NCBI RefSeq assembly: GCF_037027445.1
Contig: NZ_JBANDL010000002.1
Span: 4,653,501 to 4,717,500, forward strand
DNA from: Lysobacter firmicutimachus
GTDB taxonomy: Bacteria; Pseudomonadota; Gammaproteobacteria; Xanthomonadales; Xanthomonadaceae
DNA length: 64,000 nucleotides
Reading direction: 5' to 3'
Shown here: positions 1-8,900 of the stretch, piece by piece
How the letters are laid out: every line of letters begins with the position of its first letter
How positions within the stretch are numbered: the first letter of the stretch is position 1
The notes under the pieces: model-generated
Seen by the model: only the letters and a program-made list of their open reading frames with translations
Databases searched by the model: none
Told to the model about the DNA's origin: nothing
Translations under genes and position numbers: made by a program

Positions 1-1
1 G

Positions 2-667
2 CGCGAAGGCTGGCCCTGCTGGGCGATTTCCAACCACGACGTGCAACGCGTGGTGTCGCGCTGGGGCCGCGGCGGGACGCCGCCGGAGTTCGCCAGCATG
101 CTCAGCGCGCTGACCTGCTCGCTGCGCGGCTCGGTATGCATGTATCAGGGCGAGGAACTCGGCCTGCCGGAAGCCGAACTGCCGTTCGAGGCCCTGCGCG
201 ACCCGTTCAGCATCGCGTTCTGGCCGACCTTCAAGGGCCGCGACGGCTGCCGCACCCCGATGCCGTGGGACGCGAGCGCACTGGCCGGCTTCAGCGAAGC
301 GACGCCCTGGCTGCCGATCGCCGATGCGCACCGCGGCCTCGACGTGGCCGCGCAGGAGCGCGATCCGGACTCGCCGCTGCAGCGCCTGCGCCGCTTTCTC
401 GCCTGGCGCAAGCGCCATCCGGCGCTGCTGCAGGGCGCGATCGCCTTCCTCGACACGCCCGAACCGGTGCTGGCCTTCGTCCGTGGCGAGGGCCCGCAGG
501 CGATGCTGCTGGCGTTCAACCTCGGCCCCGCCCCGGTCGCGCTGGAACTCGGCGAACGCGCGGCCTGGAGCGTCGACGAAGGTCACGGCCTGCCGTCCGG
601 CACGGTCGAGGCCGGCCGCCTGCGACTGCCGGGCTACGGCGTGTACGTGGCGCGCGCGCCGGGTTGA
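2..667 (+). CDS. alpha-glucosidase, GH13 family (3' part only)
   Basis: This is the C-terminal 221 residues of a GH13 enzyme that hydrolyses alpha-glucosidic bonds; the 5' part lies outside the window. The open frame reads in from the left edge. Its first residues include ISNHDVQR, the conserved Asn-His-Asp of GH13 region IV, where the His-Asp pair stabilises the transition state. YQGEELGLPEA and the CRTPMPWD segment follow, both typical of oligo-1,6-glucosidase and alpha-glucosidase proteins, and then a C-terminal beta domain. The nucleophile and general acid lie upstream of the window, so substrate preference cannot be judged. The stop is 28 bp from the convergent engB stop. Confidence 0.85.
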   Translation, partial: REGWPCWAISNHDVQRVVSRWGRGGTPPEFASMLSALTCSLRGSVCMYQGEELGLPEAELPFEALRDPFSIAFWPTFKGRDGCRTPMPWDASALAGFSEATPWLPIADAHRGLDVAAQERDPDSPLQRLRRFLAWRKRHPALLQGAIAFLDTPEPVLAFVRGEGPQAMLLAFNLGPAPVALELGERAAWSVDEGHGLPSGTVEAGRLRLPGYGVYVARAPG

Positions 668-695
668 GCGCCGCGCGCGGGCACGCCGACGGCGC

Positions 696-1361
696 TCAGG
701 GCGCGGGCGCCGCCTCGGCGGGCGCTTCGTTCAACCCCAGCCAGCCCATCACCACCGCGCGCGCTTCGTCCACGCCCTGCTTGGACTCGCCGGAGAAGGT
801 CTGCACGCTGACCGTGTCGCCGAACGCGGACTGCAGTTCCTTGCGCACCGCCATCAGCTGCTGCTGTTGCTGGCCGCGACCGAGCTTGTCGGCCTTGGTC
901 AGCAGCGCGTGCGCGGGCAGGCCGCGGCCGGCGGCATAGCCGATCATGTGCCGGTCGTAGTCCTTGAGCGGATGGCGGATGTCCATCACCACCACCAGGC
1001 CGCGCAGCGCCTGGCGGGTTTCGAAGTAACGGTCGAGAAACGCCTGCCAGTGCGCCTGCAGGTTCTGCGGCACCTTGGCGTAGCCGTAGCCCGGCAGGTC
1101 GACCAGGAACCGGTCCGGTTCCGGCGCCGGCTCGGGGCCACGATAAGGCGGGCTGACGTCGAAGAACACCAATTGCTGGGTGCGGCCCGGGGTCTTGGAC
1201 ACGCGCGCCAGCGCGTTCTGCTGGCACAGGGCGTTGAGCGCGCTGGACTTGCCGGCGTTGGAGCGGCCGGCGAACGCGACCTCGTAGCCGCCGTCGGGCG
1301 GCAATTGCTTGTGGTTGTGCGCCGACAGCAGGTAGCGGGCACGGGCGAGGTGATTGGTCAT
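696..1361 (-). CDS. engB: ribosome biogenesis GTPase EngB/YsxC
   Basis: This 221-residue GTPase of the TrmE-Era-EngA-EngB family is required for large ribosomal subunit assembly in the cytoplasm. It shows the P-loop GRSNAGKSSALNAL, the G3 element DLPGYGYAK and the G4 element TKADKL, all diagnostic of EngB. The ATG at 1359-1361 gives MTNHLARARYLLSAHN, the usual EngB N-terminus; the longer open frame upstream is low-complexity and not believable. The gene diverges from the cytochrome c4 gene, so its upstream region is shared with that promoter. Confidence 0.95.
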   Translation of the reverse strand: MTNHLARARYLLSAHNHKQLPPDGGYEVAFAGRSNAGKSSALNALCQQNALARVSKTPGRTQQLVFFDVSPPYRGPEPAPEPDRFLVDLPGYGYAKVPQNLQAHWQAFLDRYFETRQALRGLVVVMDIRHPLKDYDRHMIGYAAGRGLPAHALLTKADKLGRGQQQQQLMAVRKELQSAFGDTVSVQTFSGESKQGVDEARAVVMGWLGLNEAPAEAAPAP

Positions 1362-1417
1362 CGCACTAGGATCGCATGCGCCGGCGCCTCGGCGCGCCGC
1401 CGGCGCCTGAACCCGCG

Positions 1418-1446
1418 TTGACCCGGTCCGGGCCGACCCTGATAAT
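1418..1446 (+). promoter_or_regulatory. sigma70-type promoter of cytochrome c4
   Basis: TTGACC at 1418-1423 and GATAAT at 1441-1446 are separated by 17 bases, close to the sigma70 consensus. Transcription would start near 1453, leaving a leader of about 80 bases before the ATG at 1534. This is a pattern match only. Confidence 0.6.
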
Positions 1447-1533
1447 TCCGAGGTTCCGGCGCGCGTGCCGCGCCGGGCGCCAGCCGTCCGCCAGCCCATC
1501 CCGCAGCAAGCCAGTAGTTCGGAGCCCAGCTAC

Positions 1534-2406
1534 ATGAGCCAAGCCCGCGTCTTCGGCCTCGTCGGCCTCGTCGCCCTCGCGGCTGCCGCCGTTGCGTATG
1601 CACAGACCACGGTCACCCCGATTCCCGACAAGGAACCGGTCCAGACCGCGCCGTTGTCCGGCAGCCCGAAGCCGGTGTGGGGCGACGTCAAGGCGGGCGC
1701 GACCAAGGCCGGCACCTGCGCCGCCTGCCACGGCCTCGACGGCAACCCGACCGATCCGCAGTACCCGCGCCTGGCCGGCCAGAGCGAGCGCTACATCGCG
1801 CACCAGATCGCCCTGTTCAAGAGCGGCGAGCGCAACACCGGCATGGCCGCGGCGATGAAGCCTTACGCCGACGCGCTCAGCGACCAGGACGCGCGCGACC
1901 TGGGCGCCTATTTCGCGACCCAGAAGTCCGGCGCCGGCGTCGCCGACGACACCGTGATCGCGGCCGGTCCGAACAAGGACAAGAAGTTCTACCAGGTCGG
2001 CGAGCAGCTGTTCCGCTCCGGCGACAAGGCCCGCGGCATCCCGGCCTGCATGGCCTGCCATGGCCCCGGCGGCGCCGGCAATCCCGGCCCGGCCTATCCG
2101 CACATCGCCGGCCAGCAGGCGGCCTACTCGCAGCGCCGGCTGGAGGAATACCGCGCCGGCACCACGGCGCAGAAGGACCCGCACCTGTTCAACATCATGG
2201 CCAGCGTGGCCAAGCAGCTGACCGACGAGGAAATCGGTTCGCTGTCCAGCTACCTGCAGGGCCTGCACCCGCGCGCCGACGACGTGGCCGCCGCTCAGGC
2301 GCCGGCTCCGGCCGCCAAGCCGGCCACGCCGGCGGCAGCGCCGGCCCCGGCGGCGGCGCCCGCCGCAACCCCGGCCGCCGCGCCGGCGCCGCCCGCCAAG
2401 GGCTGA
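1534..2406 (+). CDS. cytochrome c4, diheme c-type cytochrome
   Basis: This periplasmic diheme electron carrier has 290 residues. A signal peptide (MSQARVFGLVGLVALAAAAV, cleaved near AYAQ) precedes two CXXCH heme sites, CAACHG and CMACHG, spaced as in cytochrome c4. Cytochrome c4 usually passes electrons from the bc1 complex to terminal oxidases; an aa3 oxidase locus lies further along this window. The last 35 or so residues form an Ala/Pro-rich tail ending PAKG, longer than in most c4 proteins and resembling the tail of the second DsbA downstream. The ATG at 1534 follows GGAG at 1521-1524; the upstream GTG of the open frame would spoil the signal peptide. Confidence 0.92.
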   Translation: MSQARVFGLVGLVALAAAAVAYAQTTVTPIPDKEPVQTAPLSGSPKPVWGDVKAGATKAGTCAACHGLDGNPTDPQYPRLAGQSERYIAHQIALFKSGERNTGMAAAMKPYADALSDQDARDLGAYFATQKSGAGVADDTVIAAGPNKDKKFYQVGEQLFRSGDKARGIPACMACHGPGGAGNPGPAYPHIAGQQAAYSQRRLEEYRAGTTAQKDPHLFNIMASVAKQLTDEEIGSLSSYLQGLHPRADDVAAAQAPAPAAKPATPAAAPAPAAAPAATPAAAPAPPAKG

Positions 2407-2428
2407 ACCGCACGCGCAACGCGATCCG

Positions 2429-2463
2429 ACGCCGGCCTGGCGACAGGCCGGCGTTTTCGTTTC
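2429..2463 (+). terminator. rho-independent terminator after cytochrome c4
   Basis: A 10-bp perfect stem (ACGCCGGCCT with AGGCCGGCGT, loop of 6) is followed by TTTTCGTTT. It begins 23 bases after the cytochrome c4 stop. Confidence 0.85.
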
Positions 2464-2558
2464 CGCGGCCGCCGCGCCGAGCGTGACCCCGGTCACTTTG
2501 CGCAACGCGGGAACTTCCGTGCCGCCGCGCCGGTCCATTCCGACACTCCTGGTTGAGA

Positions 2559-2592
2559 CGCCGGCCGTTATCCTTAGCGCCGGCGTTTTTTA
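2559..2592 (+). terminator. second hairpin with T-tract, ahead of dsbA
   Basis: ACGCCGGC at 2559-2566 pairs with GCCGGCGT at 2580-2587, and TTTTTT follows. It sits about 60 bases upstream of the dsbA ATG and about 100 bases after the first terminator. It could be a back-up terminator or, if dsbA transcription starts upstream of it, an attenuator. Confidence 0.6.
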
Positions 2593-2652
2593 TGTCCGCC
2601 CTGCCCCGCGACGAGCGCCGTTCGCCGCGAGCCACCACCGACGAGATCACCG

Positions 2653-3318
2653 ATGAAACTGCGCTTGGCCGCCCTGCTGTTGCTCGCCGCCCTTCCCTTC
2701 GCCGCCGCCGCCGCGCCCAAGGCCGGCACCCCGGCCGGCCCTGCGCCGGAGATCGGCGTCGACTACGTCGTGATCGAAGGCGGCAAGCCGTTCGCGCCGG
2801 CCAAGGGCAAGGTCGAAGTGGTCGAGGTGTTCGGCTACACCTGCCCGCACTGCGCCCACTTCGAGCCGCAGGTCGCGGCCTGGCGCGCCAAGCAGCCGGC
2901 CGACGTCAGCTTCGTTCCGCTGGCCGCGCCGTGGGGCGGCTACTGGACCCCGTACGCGCAGGCCTTCTACACCGCGCAGTCGATGAAGCTGCTGGGCAAG
3001 ACCCACGAGGCGGTGTTCAAGGCCCTGCACGAGCAGCGCAGCCTGCCGATCCAGAACGCCACCCCGGCCGAGATCGCCGCCTTCTACGCCAAGTTCGGCG
3101 CCAACGCCCAGGCCTTCGCCGCCGGCATGGCCGGTCCGGCCACGAACCAGGCGATGGAAAAGGCCAAGGCCTTCATCATGGCCAGCGGCGTCGACGGCAC
3201 CCCGTCGATGGTGGTCGCCGGCAAGTACCGCATCACCACCCAGAAGGGCTTCGACGACATGCTGCGCGTCGCCGACCATCTGATCGCGCGCGAGCGCGCC
3301 ACCGCGGGCAAGCGCTGA
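2653..3318 (+). CDS. dsbA: thiol:disulfide interchange protein DsbA
   Basis: This 221-residue periplasmic oxidoreductase introduces disulfide bonds into exported proteins. A signal peptide (MKLRLAALLLLAALPFAAAA) precedes a thioredoxin-like fold containing the DsbA active site CPHC in GYTCPHCAHFEP, and the cis-proline segment DGTPSMVV. The length matches the family. A close paralog follows 132 bp downstream on the same strand, and cytochrome c4, whose heme ligation depends on thiol chemistry, lies upstream. Confidence 0.93.
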   Translation: MKLRLAALLLLAALPFAAAAAPKAGTPAGPAPEIGVDYVVIEGGKPFAPAKGKVEVVEVFGYTCPHCAHFEPQVAAWRAKQPADVSFVPLAAPWGGYWTPYAQAFYTAQSMKLLGKTHEAVFKALHEQRSLPIQNATPAEIAAFYAKFGANAQAFAAGMAGPATNQAMEKAKAFIMASGVDGTPSMVVAGKYRITTQKGFDDMLRVADHLIARERATAGKR

Positions 3319-3346
3319 ACCCGGCCTGCACTCCCGCTCGCCCATG

Positions 3347-3370
3347 ACGGCCGCTATCCTGGCGGCCGTT
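3347..3370. repeat. inverted repeat between the two dsbA genes
   Basis: ACGGCCGC and GCGGCCGT flank TATCCTG. There is no T-tract, so it is probably not an intrinsic terminator. The same TATCCT core lies inside the hairpin before the first dsbA. Confidence 0.4.
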
Positions 3371-3450
3371 CCCGGCGGAGCCGCGACGCACCGGCGCGCG
3401 CCCGCCCCTTCGACTGATCGCATTCCGATCGCTTTGTGGAGACTCCATCG

Positions 3451-4338
3451 ATGAATTCACGCATGGCTTCGCTGTCCCGGTTTCCGCTGATGCTGACCGC
3501 GCTGGTCGCGCTGGCGGCCTGCAACAAGACCGAAACCCCGGCCGACACCGCCGCAGCCCCGAGCGCGCCGATGGCCGACGCCGCCGCACCGGCGGCCGAC
3601 AGCGCCCCGGCCGCGCCGGCCGCCCCGGAAGAACCGGCGATCCAGCCGGCCGCCGTCGCCACCCCGCCGTCCGGCCCGGCCCCGGTCGCCGGCACCGACT
3701 TCCAGGAAATCCCCGCCGGCCAGGCCTACGAGCCGGTCGCCGGCAAGATCGAAGTCGCCGAAGTGTTCAGCTACACCTGCCCGCACTGCGCTCAGTTCGA
3801 GCCGCAGCTGCTGGATTGGCGCAAGAAGCAGACCGCGGACGTGAAGTTCACCCCGGTCGCCGGCCCGTTCGGCGGCAACCCGATCCCGTTCGCCAAGGCC
3901 TTCTACACCGCCCAGACCCTGGGCCTGCTGGAGAAGACCCACGAGGCGATGTTCCGCGCCGTGCACATCGAGCAGACCCTCCCCTACCAGAGCGTGACCG
4001 ACCAACAGTTCGGCGACTTCTACGCCAAGTACGGCGCCAAGCCGGCCGACTTCATCGGCACCATGAACAGCTTCGCGATCAACGCCAAGCTCAAGCGCGC
4101 CGAGCAGTTCATGCAGCGCTCCGGCGTCAGCGCCAGCCCCTCGCTGGTGATCAACGGCAAGTACCTGGTCACCACCGAGAAGGGCTTCGCCGACATGCTG
4201 CGCGTCGCCGATCACCTGGTCGCGCGCGAACGCGCCGCGATGCAGGCCCCGGCCGCCGCACCGGCAGCGCCGGCCGACGGCGCCTCCGCTCCGGCGCCGG
4301 CCGCGGCGGCCGCCCCGGCGGCTCCGGCCAAGGGCTGA
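3451..4338 (+). CDS. DsbA-family thiol:disulfide oxidoreductase, lipoprotein with extended linkers
   Basis: This second DsbA paralog has 295 residues. The N-terminus has a type II signal with lipobox LAAC (MLTALVALAACNK), so it is probably membrane-anchored in the periplasm. An Ala/Pro-rich linker of roughly 60 residues precedes the DsbA domain with CPHC in SYTCPHCAQFEP and the cis-Pro element SASPSLVI. An Ala/Pro tail ending PAKG closes the protein. The ATG at 3451 is chosen over the GTG at 3436 because GGAG at 3438-3441 is correctly spaced and the lipobox then falls within 25 residues. It may serve a different substrate set from the soluble paralog upstream; that is inference. Confidence 0.88.
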   Translation: MNSRMASLSRFPLMLTALVALAACNKTETPADTAAAPSAPMADAAAPAADSAPAAPAAPEEPAIQPAAVATPPSGPAPVAGTDFQEIPAGQAYEPVAGKIEVAEVFSYTCPHCAQFEPQLLDWRKKQTADVKFTPVAGPFGGNPIPFAKAFYTAQTLGLLEKTHEAMFRAVHIEQTLPYQSVTDQQFGDFYAKYGAKPADFIGTMNSFAINAKLKRAEQFMQRSGVSASPSLVINGKYLVTTEKGFADMLRVADHLVARERAAMQAPAAAPAAPADGASAPAPAAAAAPAAPAKG

Positions 4339-4363
4339 TCGGCCCGCAGCTCAGGGACCTGGC

Positions 4364-5122
4364 ATGACCACACGCCGGCTGCGCCTGCTCAGCGCGAACA
4401 TCCAGGCCGGCTCCAGCACGCGCCGCTACAGCGATTACGCGACGCGCAGCTGGTCGCACGTGCTGCCCGCCGGCAACAAGCGCGGCAGCCTCGACACGAT
4501 CGCCCAGTTGGCCGGCGAGCACGACATCGTCGGCCTCAACGAAAGCGATCCGGGCAGTCTGCGTTCGGGCTTCACCAACCAGACCCACTACCTGGCCCAG
4601 CGCGCCGGCTTCGAGTACTGGAGCCACCAGCCGAACCGGCGCGTCGGCAGCGTCGCCTCCAGCGCCAACGGCCTGCTCAGCAAGCTCGAACCGCGCGAAG
4701 TCGTCGACCATCCCCTGCCCGGCCGCATTTCCGGCCGCGGCGTGCTGATCGCCCATTACGGCCAGGACGACGACGGCCTCACCGTCGCCGTCGCCCACCT
4801 TTCGCTCGGCTCCGGCTCGCGCGCCAGCCAACTGGCCTTCATCGCCGAACTGCTGCACGACCACCCGCACGCGGTGCTGATGGGCGACTTCAACTGCTCG
4901 CCGGATCGCCCGGAAATGCAGACCCTGTTCCGCAACACTCGCCTGCAGCCGCCCAGCGAACCGCTGGCCACCTTCCCCAGCTGGCGCCCGCAGCGCGCGA
5001 TCGACCACATCCTGCTCGGCGACGGCCTCAGCTTCGCCGGCGCCCGCGCCGTGCCAGCCGCGCAGTCCGACCACCTCGCCCTGTCGCTGGAACTCGACGT
5101 CCCGGAAAGCGCGTTGCGCTGA
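4364..5122 (+). CDS. endonuclease/exonuclease/phosphatase (EEP) family protein
   Basis: This 252-residue metal-dependent phosphodiesterase-fold protein shows the family's landmarks: SANIQAG near the N-terminus, GLNES where the metal-binding Glu sits, VAHLSLG, GDFNCSPD and the final SDHLALSLEL. There is no clear signal peptide, so it is probably cytoplasmic. The substrate (nucleic acid, phosphoinositide or other phosphodiester) cannot be told from sequence. It follows the dsbA paralog by 25 bp on the same strand and may be cotranscribed with it. Confidence 0.85.
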   Translation: MTTRRLRLLSANIQAGSSTRRYSDYATRSWSHVLPAGNKRGSLDTIAQLAGEHDIVGLNESDPGSLRSGFTNQTHYLAQRAGFEYWSHQPNRRVGSVASSANGLLSKLEPREVVDHPLPGRISGRGVLIAHYGQDDDGLTVAVAHLSLGSGSRASQLAFIAELLHDHPHAVLMGDFNCSPDRPEMQTLFRNTRLQPPSEPLATFPSWRPQRAIDHILLGDGLSFAGARAVPAAQSDHLALSLELDVPESALR

Positions 5123-5608
5123 AGCCCCCGCGCTTCAGAGCAGGAGCGGCGCAAGCCGCGAACGCGACCCCGCGGCGACGGCGCAATCGGCAGTAGCGCG
5201 TCGCGGCTCACGCCGCTCCTACAGAGGCCACGGCGCGAGATCGCGGCTACGCGGTCGCGACTCGCGTCGCTCCTACCCCCGACCGAGCGCCGCCCGATCG
5301 GGACCGAGACGTCGACCCGCCTGTAGGAGCGGCGTCCCACGGGGATTTCCTCCGGTCATAAGCCGCGACCGGGAGCGCGCAGAACCAACACCGTCATCGT
5401 CGCCACCGAAGCGACAGACGGCTTTAGGGGTAAGGAGCGGCGCAAGCCACGACCGCGATCTCGCGGCGACGGCGCAATCGGAACAACGCGTCGCGGCTCA
5501 CGCCGCTCCTACAGAGGCGACGGCGCGAGACCGCGGCTACGCGTCGCGACTCGCGTCGCTCATACCCTATGCCTGTCCCCTTCGGGTTCTACTCAAGCGG
5601 CGGCACAA
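5123..5608. repeat. repeat-rich gap with a tandemly duplicated family A palindrome
   Basis: No believable gene lies here. A family A element (AGGAGCGGCGCAAGCCGCGA at about 5142, complementary arm ending at about 5222) is followed by a related arm CTCGCGTCGCTCCTAC ending near 5276. The whole 135-bp block recurs at about 5435-5570 with roughly 90 % identity, giving two direct copies offset by about 295 bp. A lone arm CTGTAGGAGCGGCGT lies at 5321. The elements sit between convergent genes. Confidence 0.8.
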
Positions 5609-5641
5609 ACGAAACGGCCGGTGGTCGCCCACCGGCCGTTC
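5609..5641 (-). terminator. terminator of the TonB-dependent receptor gene
   Basis: AACGGCCGGTGG and CCACCGGCCGTT form a long stem with a short loop. On the minus strand the 3' arm runs into TTTCGTTTG, 56 bases beyond the receptor stop. Confidence 0.75.
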
Positions 5642-5696
5642 GGGTTGCTGCGGGTAGCGAGCTACGCCGCGATCGGGTCTATCAACCGAGCCGCGA

Positions 5697-8624
5697 TCAG
5701 AAGCGCAGGTCCGCGCGCAGGTAGAAGAAGCGGCCGCCCGGGATGTCGTAGGTGGACGCGTCGTAGCCGTTGAGCGAGCACGACAGGCACACCGGCGGAT
5801 CCTTGTCGAACAGGTTGTTGACGCCGCCGGTGATCTGCAGCCCCTTCAGCCAGTCGATGTGATATCCCACCTGCAGGTCGTGGTAGGTGATCGCATCGAG
5901 CTTGTTCTCGCCGGTCACCGAGTCGTCGCAGTACGGCGAGTCCAGCGCCGAGGCCTGGCAGATTTCGTCGAGCTCGGAGATGTGGCGGATGGTCCACGAG
6001 GCGTTCCAGGCGTTGCGCTTCCACGACACGGTGGCGTTGGAGGTCCACTCCGGAATCGCGCTGTCGTTGACTTCCACGCCCGGCTTGCGCGGCTGCACCT
6101 GGCCGGCGGCGCCGACCGCGTCGTACTGGGTCACCCAGGTGTTCTGCCAGCTGAGCTTGAACTGGCCCCACGAGGTTTCCGGCAGGGTCCAGAAGACGTC
6201 CATGTCCCAGCCGGAGGTCTTGATCGAACCCAGGTTGGTCAGCTTGTTCTCGAACGAGTTGATGCCGCCGACACTGGAACGGGTGATGCCGTTGCAGTAG
6301 GTCGGGTCGAGGGTCTGCACGCACAGGTTGAGCTGGGTCTGGGCGTCGATCGCCTGCACTGCGCCTTCCAGCGAATGGCGGTAGTAGGTGACTTCGAAGT
6401 CGAACTTGTCCGACCACGGCACGCCCGCGGCCCAGGCCGGGCTGTAGACGAAGCCGGCGGTGAAGCTGCGCGCGGTTTCCGGCTCCAGGTCCGGGTTGCC
6501 GCCGGTCTGCACCGAGATCTGGCTGTTGGCCTGGGTCGCGCCGGCCGGCACGCCGAGCGCGGCGCAGTTGGCGCGGTTGCCGGTCGGCGGCGCGCCGGTG
6601 ATCGAGATCAGGCAGGGATCGCTGAGCTGCAGGTCGGCGCGGCTGGCCGAACCGAACAGTTCGCCGATCGACGGCGCGCGGAAGCCTTCGGCGTAGGTGG
6701 TGCGCAGCAGGAACTCGTCGGCGACTTGCCAGCGCAGACCGTACTTCGGCGTGAACTGGCCGCCGAAGGTCGAGTAATCCGAATAGCGGCCGGCCAGGCT
6801 CAGGTCCAGGCTCTTGCCGAACGAACCTTCCTTGATCAGCGGCAGGTTCAGCTCGACATAGGCTTCGTTGACGTCGTACTCGCCCTTAGTCGGCAGCGAC
6901 TGGGTGCCGTTGTAGAAGCCGGCGACGGTGATCGGATCGGGGCGGTAGAAGCCTTCGTACTTGCGGTACTCGTAACCGGCCGCGAACGACAGCGGGCCGG
7001 CCCACAGGTCGAACAGGTCGCCCGACAGGTTGGCGGTGAAGGTCTGCAGCTTCTGCTCGCTGCGGTCGCGCACGATCGGGCTGATCCAGCTCAGCATCTG
7101 CGGGGTGATCGTGCCCGGACCGCCGAACAGATTCAGCGGCACGCAGCCCGGGGTCGCAGCGCACACCGCCGGATCGCCGAGGGCGATGTTGATGTTGCGG
7201 ATGTTGTAGCTGCCGCGGTTGGTCTGGTCGGCCTCGTTCTTGTTGCTGGCGAAGTTGACGTCCCAGAAGTAGGTGCGGTCGCCGGCGTCGAAGCTGCCTT
7301 CCACGCCCGCGGCGATGTATTGGGTGTCGACCTGCTGCTCGAAGATGCGCGGGCCGCCCTCGACCGGACGGCGGCCGAGCAGGACCAGGTTCGGGTTGGC
7401 GCCCTCGGTGGTCAGGTCGAAGCCGAACGGGTTGAACGGATTCAGGCGCGAGATGGTGATGTGCTCGGACCAGATGTTGCCGGTGCCGGCGTCGAGGCCG
7501 AGGAACAGCGGTTCCGGCGCGGCCTGGTTGACCGATTCGCGACGGTTGTACAGCGCCTTGACGTAGGCCTGGACGTTGTCGTTGAAGTGATAGCGGAACT
7601 GGGCGAAGGCGCCGGTGCGCTTGGACGGCGTCAGCAGCATGTTCTCGCGGGCGAAGTTGTAGCGGTTCGCGCCGGTGAACGGAATGAAGTCCTGCGGGTA
7701 GCGCACGCCGTTGGGGAAGCTGCTGCCGTTGGGCGTGGTGATGTTGCAGAACGGGATCGGCGGGGTGCTCGGATCGTCGTCGGTGTCGGTCAGCGGGCAG
7801 GCGGTGCTGGCGGTCGGCGGGGTGATGATGAAGCGGCCGTTCGGGGTCGCCGAGCTGCCGGTCTCCACGCCCAGGCCGGGCACCGGCACGCGCGACAGCG
7901 CGCGGTCGCGCGAGAACACCGGATCCTGGTCGACGTAGCTCAGGCCGAGGAACAGATTGGCCTTGTCGGTGTTGAAGCCGTAGGCCAGGTCGACGCCCTG
8001 CAGCTCGCCGTCGCCCTTGCCGTACTGACCGTAGTTGAGGGTGACCTGGCCGCCTTCGAAGTTGCGCCGGGTGATGATGTTGACCACGCCGGCGATGGCG
8101 TCGGAACCGTACAGCGAGGACGCGCCGTCCTCGAGCACTTCGATGCGCTCGACGATGGCCAGCGGAATGGTGTTGAGGTCGGTCGCCGCGCCCACGCCCG
8201 AGGCGGAGGACTCGTTGACCCAGCGCATGCCGTCGACCAGGACCAGCACGCGCTTGGGGCCGAGGTGGCGCAGGTCGACCTGGGCCGAGCCGGCGCCGAT
8301 GCCGTCGCCGTTCGGCGAGAAGCCGAAGTTGCCCGAGGAGTTGAACTTGGTGTTGAGCGCCGAGCCGGCGCCGGTGAGTTCCTGCACCACGTCGCCGATC
8401 GAGGTCAGGCCGGTGCGTTCGATGTCGTCGCGGGTCAGGGTCTGGACCGGGACCTGGCTTTCGATCTCGGCCTTCTTGATACGGGTGCCGGTCACCTGGA
8501 CCGTGTCGAGCGTGGTGGCGTCCTTGGCGGGAGCGGCGTCCTGGGCTGCGGCGAACCCGGGCAGTGCGATCAACAGGGACAACTGGATGGCTTTCGCCAG
8601 GGCATGGCGACGCGACACTTTCAT
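5697..8624 (-). CDS. TonB-dependent outer membrane receptor
   Basis: This 975-residue outer membrane receptor has a signal peptide (residues about 1-27, ending GFAAAQ), a TonB-box-like region [12 protein letters not shown], a plug domain with [21 protein letters not shown], and a long beta-barrel ending in LRADLRF with the terminal Phe needed for barrel insertion. Such proteins import large or scarce ligands (siderophores, glycans, peptides) at the expense of TonB energy; no ligand can be assigned. The ATG at 8622-8624 follows GAGGGAGAGAGAG and starts the signal peptide; the longer frame to 8759 is not credible. No partner gene is adjacent. Confidence 0.93.
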   Translation of the reverse strand: MKVSRRHALAKAIQLSLLIALPGFAAAQDAAPAKDATTLDTVQVTGTRIKKAEIESQVPVQTLTRDDIERTGLTSIGDVVQELTGAGSALNTKFNSSGNFGFSPNGDGIGAGSAQVDLRHLGPKRVLVLVDGMRWVNESSASGVGAATDLNTIPLAIVERIEVLEDGASSLYGSDAIAGVVNIITRRNFEGGQVTLNYGQYGKGDGELQGVDLAYGFNTDKANLFLGLSYVDQDPVFSRDRALSRVPVPGLGVETGSSATPNGRFIITPPTASTACPLTDTDDDPSTPPIPFCNITTPNGSSFPNGVRYPQDFIPFTGANRYNFARENMLLTPSKRTGAFAQFRYHFNDNVQAYVKALYNRRESVNQAAPEPLFLGLDAGTGNIWSEHITISRLNPFNPFGFDLTTEGANPNLVLLGRRPVEGGPRIFEQQVDTQYIAAGVEGSFDAGDRTYFWDVNFASNKNEADQTNRGSYNIRNINIALGDPAVCAATPGCVPLNLFGGPGTITPQMLSWISPIVRDRSEQKLQTFTANLSGDLFDLWAGPLSFAAGYEYRKYEGFYRPDPITVAGFYNGTQSLPTKGEYDVNEAYVELNLPLIKEGSFGKSLDLSLAGRYSDYSTFGGQFTPKYGLRWQVADEFLLRTTYAEGFRAPSIGELFGSASRADLQLSDPCLISITGAPPTGNRANCAALGVPAGATQANSQISVQTGGNPDLEPETARSFTAGFVYSPAWAAGVPWSDKFDFEVTYYRHSLEGAVQAIDAQTQLNLCVQTLDPTYCNGITRSSVGGINSFENKLTNLGSIKTSGWDMDVFWTLPETSWGQFKLSWQNTWVTQYDAVGAAGQVQPRKPGVEVNDSAIPEWTSNATVSWKRNAWNASWTIRHISELDEICQASALDSPYCDDSVTGENKLDAITYHDLQVGYHIDWLKGLQITGGVNNLFDKDPPVCLSCSLNGYDASTYDIPGGRFFYLRADLRF

Positions 8625-8900
8625 CGACTCTCTCTCCCTCAAGTTATGTGACTTAGCTCTGCTGGCTATTGGCACGCCGTCCGATCGGTCGGAAGGCATC
8701 GAGAGGTTGTAAACAATCTGTGAATCCGCCACAAGGCGCAAACAGGAGGGTCTTGCCAAACCGGTCCCAGTTTCGGCCGGGATTCGACGCCGGCAACGGA
8801 CGCACGGTCGATACGGCGTCGTGCAGTCGCCCGTTCAGCCCGGCCCGGGGACGGGCGTCCTCGTGCGGCCCGCGCGCGCCGCGGCCGCGCCGACGCCGGC

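Noticed and set aside
5859..8651. Very long plus-strand open frame of 930 codons
   Set aside because: It is a shadow of the TonB-dependent receptor on the minus strand: the residue composition is Arg/Ala/Val/Gly/Asp-rich with no family motif, as expected from antisense reading of GC-rich codons.
8625..8900. Possible small gene between the TonB receptor and the TSUP permease
   Set aside because: No frame with a ribosome site or plausible composition; treated as leader and intergenic DNA.
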